Assembly: GCA_022577435.1 (NCBI GenBank)
Contig: JAKOON010000007.1
Span: 9,866,926-9,930,925 of the forward strand
DNA from: Embiotoca jacksoni
Lineage: Eukaryota > Chordata > Actinopteri > Embiotocidae
Direction of reading: 5' to 3'
Length of the DNA: 64,000 nucleotides
The position numbers and the translations under genes are program-made. The notes under the pieces are model-generated. The model made no database searches. It was not told where the DNA came from and saw nothing but the letters and a program-made list of their open reading frames with translations. Below are positions 57,376 through 64,000 of this stretch, piece by piece. The number at the start of each line of letters is the position of its first letter. Positions within the stretch are counted from its first letter, which is position 1.

Positions 57376-57396
57376 AGGGCTGTCCATGGTGCTACA
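57376..57396 (-). promoter_or_regulatory. RE1-like site after V17
   Basis: The minus strand has TGTAGCACC, AT, then GGACAGCCCT. The right half is perfect. The left half has one mismatch, and the outer last base is T. It is 64 bp past the V17 donor. Confidence 0.65.
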
Positions 57397-57460
57397 AAAA
57401 AGGGTTTAGTGCGCAACAGTTCACGAACAATGCAAGAAATCAGGACACTTAGCGACTAAC

Positions 57461-59896
57461 CTCCAGAGGAGAGTGTGGTTCATCCAGGATGTTCTTCTCA
57501 CTCTGTATCCGCTGCATCGTCGCTGTAGAACTGGGGTCCATTATCAGCACGTTCTGACTACCGGCTCTGCCGAACTTACAGTCACTCTTTCTGGAGTCAG
57601 TCGTCCTGCACACCTCGTAATTGTACACGTGTTGGAGAGTCCCTGTCCCCAAAGTGTCTGAGTAACGTGGTGGATAATATGGAATCACAGGGAGGTTGGA
57701 GTGACACATGATGCGAGACTGTCTCCATCTGTAGATCTTCACTGATATAATAACCACTAAACACGTGATGAAGAGGAAGGAAACTACAGCCAGAGCCAGC
57801 ACTAAGTAAAAAGTCAAGTTGTCGTTGTATTCCTTGTCTTGTGTAAAGTCAGTGAACTCCGACAGCACTTCAGGGAAGCTGTCCGCCACCGCCACGTTAA
57901 CAATGACTGTAGCTGAACGAGAGGGCTGCCCGTTGTCCTCCACGATAACGGTCAGTCTTTGTTTCACAGCATCTTTATCAGTAACTTGGCGGATAGTTCT
58001 GATTTCTCCATTCTGTAAGCCCACTTCAAACAGCGCCCTGTCTGTGGCTTTCTGTAGTTTATAGGAGAGCCAGGCATTCTGTCCAGAGTCCACATCAACA
58101 GCCACCACTTTAGTCACCAGATAGCCCACATCTGCTGAACGAGGCACCATTTCAGCCACCACAGAGCCACCAGTCTGGACCGGGTACAGAACCTGAGGGG
58201 GGTTGTCGTTCTGGTCCCGGATCAGGATTTTCACAGTCACGTTGCTACTGAGAGGAGGAGAGCCTCCATCCTGTGCCTTTACTACGAACTGAAGTTGCGT
58301 AATTTGTTCATAGTCAAACGAGCGAACTGCATGGATCGCTCCAGATTCAGAGTTTATGGAGACGTAAGAAGAGGTTGGGCTACCGTTAACCTGTATTTCT
58401 TCAAGAAAATACGATATTCTTGAGTTTTGATTCCAGTCGATGTCTCGTGCTTTGACGGAAAATATAGACACCCCAGGGGAATTGTTTTCTGTAAGGTGAG
58501 CAACGTAGTTAATTTGATCAAATAATGGGGCATTGTCATTAATATCAGAGATTCTTAAACGTAATATAGTTGTGCTTGACAAGGAGGGCGATCCAGAATC
58601 GGTGGCCCTTATAGTAATATTATACTCTGGTACAACTTCTCTGTCAAGAGATGAGTCCGTAATTAATGCATAGTAATTAGTTAGTGTCGATTTTATTTTA
58701 AATGGGAGGATACTGTCTGTTGTACAGGTAATTTGGCCATTTTGTTCTGAGTCAGCGTCAATCACATTAATTATTGCCACTGTGGTACCAGAGGCAGAAT
58801 CCTCCGGCACAGGGCTGGAGAATGACATCACATTTATGACAGGTGCGTTGTCGTTGACGTCTACAAACTCAAAAAGCACCTTACTAGAATCTGTCAAACC
58901 TCCTTGATCCATAGCTTCAATCATAATTTCATATTTCTTATCTTTTTCATAATCTACTTGCCCTACGAGTGTTATGTTTCCCGTAACTTCATCTAAATGA
59001 AATATATCAGCGAGTTGCTCTTTCATGTTTGAGAATCTATATGTGACGAGGCCGTTTGATCCAATATCTGCATCACTGGCATTCACGGTCGTGATATAAG
59101 TGCCTTTTAATGCATTTTCCAAGACAATAGCCCTGTAGAGAGTCTGGTTAAAAATAGGAGGATTATCATTAGCATCGAGCACTATAATATCGATATTTAC
59201 TGTTCCAGATCTATGCGGAGTTCCGCCGTCAACAGCGATGAGCTTCAGTGACATTCTTGGCTGACTTTCCCTGTCTAACGCTTTTTGTAAGATCATCTCG
59301 GCATATTTTCGACCATCTGGACTCGAGTGTTGTTTTAAACCAAATATGTTATTGTCAGTTAATATGTATTTCTGTAGACCATTACTGCCCACATCTGCGT
59401 CTTCGGCACTGGCTAACAGAAAGCGTGATCCCAGTGCGGCTGATTCGCTTATTTCAAATTTAATTTCCTCCTTTCTAAATGTCGGAGAGTTGTCATTTAT
59501 GTCAAGTATTTCCACTGTTATTTGGTGCAGCTCCATTGGATTCTCTAAAATCACCTCAAAGCTGAAGCTGCATGGTGTTACGTCTCCACAAAGCTGCTCT
59601 CGGTCTATCCTCTCGTTCACGACTAAAATGCCTTTGTCTGTTTTCAGTTCGGTGTACTGGATGCTTTGTCTGGTCACAATACGGGCACGGCCAGACCGAA
59701 GCCTTTGCACATCCAAACCAAGATCTTGAGCTACGTTGCCAATTAGTGACCCTTTTTTCAGCTCCTCCGGAATTGTATACCGGATTTGGCCTGACACGAT
59801 GGGACTGAGACAGCACAGGAAAAGGAGAAACGAGCATACTGACCTGCAGTATAAACGCCATTTTACGAACGAAGGAGACGATTTTTCCTGCGCCAT
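57461..59896 (-). CDS. pcdhg: Clustered protocadherin gamma-type variable exon V17 (second subfamily)
   Basis: V17 encodes 812 residues. I start at the ATG at 59896 (MAQEKSSPSFVKW...); the frame continues 14 codons to a TTG that is not a plausible start. Signal peptide about 1-36; mature start QIRYTIPEEL. EC1 has CGDVTPC and DINDN. EC2/3 is DANDN, EC3/4 DVNDN and EC4/5 DINDN. EC3 contains LADIFHLDEVTGN, and EC5 has INYVAHLTENNSPG and EEIQVNGSPTSS. Up to KAQDGGSPPL the sequence is private to the V16-V18 subfamily; after it, it is the array consensus with IMCHSNLP. The final DEPHSPLE matches V16, a sign of conversion between neighbours. Confidence 0.93.
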
Positions 59897-60113
59897 TGCA
59901 CAAATAAGAAAACGTGATAAACAGATTGCTGTATCCAATCCACAAAGAAGGAAGCCAGTTGCATCAAATAATCCTTGGATTTTGAAGTCCTCACTCTGAA
60001 TTTATTTGTCGCCCCACTTCTGCTTATCCACCAACCGTTTCTTTTTCTCTACTGACTACAAGGGAAAAAAGAAGGTTCTGCCTCTACCGTATCAACTCTG
60101 AATACTTGTTTCA

Positions 60114-60131
60114 CTGACCAACAGCGTCTCT
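60114..60131 (-). promoter_or_regulatory. CSE-like promoter element of V17
   Basis: The minus strand reads AGAGACGCTGTTGGTCAG, 218 bp upstream of the V17 ATG, the shortest spacing in the array. Confidence 0.8.
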
Positions 60132-60387
60132 TACTGTCCAAAGCATGAACATCATGAACACGAGTAGAGAATAAAAATCAGTTTGTCAAGCACTTCTGTT
60201 TTTTTAATCTATAAGATCAAACCTATGTCTTTGGACTACAGTGGAAAAGATTACCCAAATCCTTGAATTTGAAAATGTATGTGAAAAAGTCCTGTAAAAT
60301 ATGACAATAAATACTCACACAACAATCACTGCTAATCCACAGTGAATTAAGCAGCAGTTCAAAAAGGACATTTAACTTTCACTGAGT

Positions 60388-60415
60388 GGAGCTGTCCATG
60401 AGTCATGGTTCTGAA
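60388..60415 (-). promoter_or_regulatory. Stretched (non-canonical) RE1 after V18
   Basis: The minus strand has TTCAGAACC and, nine bases later, GGACAGCTCC. The right half is perfect and the left has one mismatch. The spacing falls in the known expanded-RE1 range. Confidence 0.5.
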
Positions 60416-60548
60416 AAGGCCTGGTGTTATCCGTTTAATTTTGCAAGTGAAATATGGCACTATATCACGGTTTGAGAATATAGGTAATGCTATCCTTTTG
60501 AAGTTCTGAATATGAATACCAAAACAGTATCAAGCCATGAAAGGTGAG

Positions 60549-60569
60549 TTGCTGTCCATGGTGCTAAAA
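60549..60569 (-). promoter_or_regulatory. RE1/NRSE after V18, one mismatch
   Basis: The minus strand has TTTAGCACC, AT, then GGACAGCAAC. It is 66 bp past the V18 donor, matching the V17 arrangement. Confidence 0.75.
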
Positions 60570-60635
60570 AAAAAAAGGGTTTAGAGTGCAACAGTTCAAA
60601 AACTATGGAAGAAATCAGGACACATAGCGACTAAC

Positions 60636-63074
60636 CTCCACAGGAGAGTCTGGTTCATCCAGGATGCTCTTCTCACTCTGTATCCGCTGCATCGTCGCTG
60701 TAGAACTGGGGTCCATTATCAGCACGTTCTGACTACCGGCTGTGCCGAATTTACAGTCACTCTTTCTGGAGTCTGTCGTCCTGCACACCTCGTAATTGTA
60801 CACGTGTTGGAGAGTCCCTGTCCCCAAAGTGTCGGAGTAACGTGGTGGATAATATGGAATCACAGGGAGGTTGGAGTGATACCGGATGCGAGACTGTCTC
60901 CATCTGTAGATCTTCACTGATATAATAACCACTAAACAAGTGATGAAAAGGAAGGAAACTACAGCCAGAGCCAGCACTAAGTAAAAAGTCAGGTTGTCGT
61001 TGTATTCCTTGTCATGTGTAAAGTCAGTGAACTCCGACAGCACTTCAGGGAAGCTGTCCGCCACCGCCACGTTAACAATGACTGTAGCTGAACGAGAGGG
61101 CTGCCCGTTGTCCTCCACTATAACGGTCAGTCTTTGTTTCACAGCATCTTTATCAGTGACTTGGCGGATAGTTCTGATTTCTCCATTCTGTAAGCCCACT
61201 TCAAACAGCGCCCTGTCTGTGGCTTTCTGCAGTTTATAGGAGAGCCAGGCATTCTGTCCAGAGTCCACATCAACAGCCACCACTTTAGTCACCAGATAGC
61301 CCACATCTGCTGAACGAGGCACCATTTCAGCCACCACAGAGCCACCAGTCTGGACCGGGTACAGAACCTGAGGGGGGTTGTCGTTCTGGTCCTGGATCAG
61401 GATTTTCACAGTCACGTTGCTACTGAGTGGAGGAGAGCCTCCATCCTGCGCTTTGACAGCAAAAATGAGGTGTTTGATTTGCTCGAAATCAAATGAACGC
61501 CCTGCGTGTACAATTCCACTTTCTGCATTTACAGAAACATATTCAGAAATTGGGGACCCACCGATGTTAGTGTCCTCCAGAATATAAGATATGCGGGCGT
61601 TTTGGTTCTCGTCGGGATCTTTAGCCCTGAGCGTGAGAACAGAAATACCTGGCGAGTTATTCTCTGGAATAAAGCTATTGTAAACACTTTGTGAAAAAGC
61701 TGGAGCGTTATCATTCACATCAGAGACCTTTAAATGAAAGGTTCTTTTTGTTGAGAGAGGAGGCATTCCTGCATCTGTTGCAACAACAGTGATGTTATAG
61801 TCTGAAACACTTTCACGATCTAGTACAGTATCTGTTACTAAAGTATAGTAATTCCTTAAATTGGATTTAATCTTGAAAGGTGCATTTTGTTCTATTCTAC
61901 AATTTACTTGTCCGTTGTCAGCTGAATCAAGGTCTTTTACATTGATGATGCCAATAGTTGTTCCAGGAGGAGAGTCCTCTGACACAGGACTAGTGAATGA
62001 CATGACACTTATGATGGGGGCGTTGTCATTAACATCAGCTACTTCAATTATCACTTTGCTAAAATCTGTCAAACCTCCTTGATCTTTTGCCTGAATTCTA
62101 AGTTCGTATTTTTTATCTTTTTCATAATCAATAGAACTTGTTGTTAAAATGATACCAGTTTTTTCATCAATCATGAACAAATCACTAAGACCACTGTTGA
62201 GATCTGAAAATTGATACGTTACAATACTATTTGACCCGAAATCTGCGTCACTGGCATTAACAGTGGTGACGTAGGTGTCTCTGGGGGAATTTTCAGTCAC
62301 CGTGGCTTTGTAGACAGATTGATTAAATACAGGTGCATTATCATTATTATCAAGAACCGTAATTTCTATATTTACTGTACCAGACCTCTGCGGAGTTCCG
62401 CCGTCTACAGCTATTAGCTTTAGAGACAGATGAGGATTCGTCTCTCTGTCTAAAAGCTTCTGAAGCACCATCTCTGCGTACTTCTTTCCATCTGCATTCG
62501 AGTTTTGTTTAAGAACGAAATTCTCATTCTCGGTCAAGAAATATTCTCGGAGTCCATTAACACCAACATCTTGGTCTTCTGCACTCGTTAATGGAAAACG
62601 AGCTCCTGTATTAGCTGATTCACTGATTTCAAAATGAATGCTATTTCTTTTAAAGGTGGGCGAATGGTCATTTATATCAGTGATTTCAACTGTAATTTGA
62701 TGCAACTCCATAGGATTTTCTAAAATCACCTCGAAGCTGAAACTACACGGCGTTGTGTCTCCGCAAAGCTGCTCCCGGTCTATTCTCTCATTCACCACTA
62801 AAATCCCTTTGTCTGTCTTCAGCTCGGTGTACTGGATGCTGTCTCCGGTCACGATACGGGCCCGACCAGAACGGAGCCGTTTCAGATCCAAACCAAGGTC
62901 CTGTGCTACATTACCGATTAAGGAGCCCTTCTTCATTTCCTCTGGGATTGAATATCGGATATGTCCGGACACCATATGATTGACGTAAAAAAGGAGGAAG
63001 AGAACCTGCCAGTTCTGTCCGCAGCCAAAACGCCATTTTACGCAGCGGGTGTTGGGGAGTATTCCACATGCCAT
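60636..63074 (-). CDS. pcdhg: Clustered protocadherin gamma-type variable exon V18 (second subfamily)
   Basis: V18 encodes 813 residues from the ATG at 63074 (MACGILPNTRCVKW...); seven further open codons reach only a TTG. Signal peptide about 1-37; mature start HIRYSIPEEM. EC1 has CGDTTPC and a DINDH linker. The others are DNNDN, DVNDN, DVNDN and DQNDN. EC4 has ATDAGMPPLSTKRT, and EC5 has DPDENQNARISYILEDTNIGG with HAGRSFDFEQIK, the most divergent EC5 here. The shared segment begins at KAQDGGSPPL. The cytoplasmic part has FGTAGSQNV where others have FGRAGSQNV, and it ends DSPVE, a Leu-to-Val change at the splice junction. It is the first variable exon transcribed in the window. Confidence 0.93.
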
Positions 63075-63296
63075 TGCGAAAGAAAAACGATCCAAACACG
63101 ATACTTATTCCAGAAAACACAGTGAACGTACCGCTAAAAAATAAATGCTTTTGTTTTTTCAATGTACTGTAACTGAATGGAGATATCTGTAGTCTTCGAA
63201 CGTCAGTCAGTAAAATGCTCACTCCCTCCTTTTCTTTCATAGGCCACGGTGTTAAGGGAGGGGACTGTGTGATAATGTGATAAACAATATGTTGGA

Positions 63297-63314
63297 TTGA
63301 CCAACAGCGTCCCT
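63297..63314 (-). promoter_or_regulatory. CSE-like promoter element of V18
   Basis: The minus strand reads AGGGACGCTGTTGGTCAA, 223 bp upstream of the V18 ATG. Confidence 0.83.
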
Positions 63315-63923
63315 TACAGTCCAGAATCAGTAATAATATATGGAAGTGGAGTACTTTTGGAAAGTAATATATTTTTGAATATATTTAATATAATCAACAC
63401 ACTCCCAAAATAATGTTAAACCATATCTAGCAGAAATACTGCAAAGACAAAATAATCAAACACTGATTTTAGTGACATGCTTCTGTGTAAATAACTCTCA
63501 AATCTGTGAATAAGAACTGCATCACAGGACACTTCAGAAAAAATAAGTAAAATCATGGTTCAGTCAAGCGTTAAGAAATAAAATACGAACAGATTATTGA
63601 AACACCTGTAGATAATCATGAATGGGAGCAATGAGAAGACTATGTTTATTAAACACTAAGATATATAGTCTTGTATTTCACACGACCAACATTGGATGGA
63701 TGCATATTAAGACACTGCAAGTGACCACGATGTTGAAACACACTCATGATGTTTTTTAAAAAAAACAATGACATTCTTGGTCACTGTTTACACAAAATAT
63801 GACAAAGCAATGTCGGAATGAAATAATAAAACACCCTGTTAACGACCAACAATAAAAAGTAAAACAAATTTCTTGAAGTTCTAAATATAAACAGAAGATG
63901 CAGTAATAATAGATACACAGTAA

Positions 63924-63944
63924 GATGCTGTCCATGGTGCTGAA
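63924..63944 (-). promoter_or_regulatory. RE1/NRSE, predicted REST site of an exon right of the window
   Basis: The minus strand has TTCAGCACC, AT, then GGACAGCATC, a full canonical match. By the array pattern it should follow a variable exon whose donor lies shortly beyond the right edge. Confidence 0.85.
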
Positions 63945-64000
63945 AATGACAACAGAGCCTTGAAAATGTCCTTTTCAGTGAACCCAAAAATATGAAGAAA

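Larger units (their letters stand above)
56550..57460. other. Spacer between V17 and V16
   Basis: It holds the V16 leader, a CSE (56780-56797) and an RE1-like site (57376-57396). The part from about 57280 to 57460 resembles the DNA after V18 (60440-60635). Confidence 0.6.
59897..60635. other. Spacer between V18 and V17
   Basis: It holds the V17 leader, a CSE (60114-60131), a stretched RE1 (60388-60415) and an ordinary RE1 (60549-60569). Two RE1-type sites after a single exon is unusual in this array. Confidence 0.6.
63075..64000. other. Spacer upstream of V18
   Basis: It holds the V18 leader, a CTCCC block (about 63257-63261), a CSE (63297-63314) and, at the right edge, a perfect RE1 (63924-63944). 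The 600 bp between are AT-rich with no supported gene. Confidence 0.6.

Noticed and set aside
1..64000. CRISPR array, operon or prophage explanations for the regular repeats
   Set aside because: The repeats are 2.4-kb cadherin exons with splice donors, CSEs and RE1s, which is a vertebrate gene cluster.

Overview
The window is a stretch of a fish clustered protocadherin locus, read entirely from the minus strand. It holds 18 large, intact, intronless coding exons of 2.38-2.44 kb. Each encodes a signal peptide, six cadherin ectodomains (EC1-EC6), one membrane helix and a cytoplasmic segment of about 93 residues, and each ends at a phase-0 splice donor directly after a Glu codon. This is the variable-exon architecture of vertebrate Pcdh clusters. 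The cytoplasmic end (YNYEVCRTTDSRK, then DEPDSPLE) looks gamma-type. The dense array, the strong 3' homogenisation and a repeat typical of fish genomes point to a teleost. I cannot tell the Pcdh1 from the Pcdh2 cluster, or name the species. The shared constant exons and any C-type exons are outside the window.

Layout, with exons named V1 (leftmost) to V18 (rightmost); transcription runs V18 to V1. V16-V18 (54.1-63.1 kb) form one subfamily, with longer signal peptides, a QIRY/HIRY mature start and their own EC5. V1-V15 form a second subfamily, starting with QVSYSIPEEM or close variants. Within it, V2/V3 are a near-exact tandem pair, V11/V13 are a pair, and V8/V9/V10/V12 are close relatives. 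Two larger blocks, 27.4-38.5 kb and 38.5-46.1 kb, are copies of one another apart from one extra exon module.

Each exon belongs to a repeated module. A CSE-like promoter element (minus-strand core CGCTGT, part of a CTCF-like site) lies 218-270 bp upstream of the ATG, and for most exons a REST/NRSF RE1 silencer lies 60-720 bp downstream of the splice donor. One further CSE at the left edge and one RE1 at the right edge belong to variable exons just outside the window. Between V11/V12 and V13/V14 lie two 38-41-bp fossils of exon 3' ends that keep the splice donor.

How it works, from family knowledge: a neuron activates a few promoters through CTCF/cohesin looping, and each chosen variable exon is spliced to shared constant exons. 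EC1-EC4 give strictly homophilic recognition between cells, while EC5-EC6 mediate cis pairing. Here EC5, EC6, the membrane helix and the cytoplasmic end are almost identical between exons, whereas EC1-EC3 and most of EC4 vary. Identity is therefore concentrated in the recognition domains on a uniform cis/signalling base. The near identity extends to silent positions, so it reflects gene conversion and unequal crossover. No wholly new system was found. The most interesting content is the regulatory array (RE1, CSE and a CTCCC element) and the legible recombination history. Sequence identities were judged by eye and not computed.
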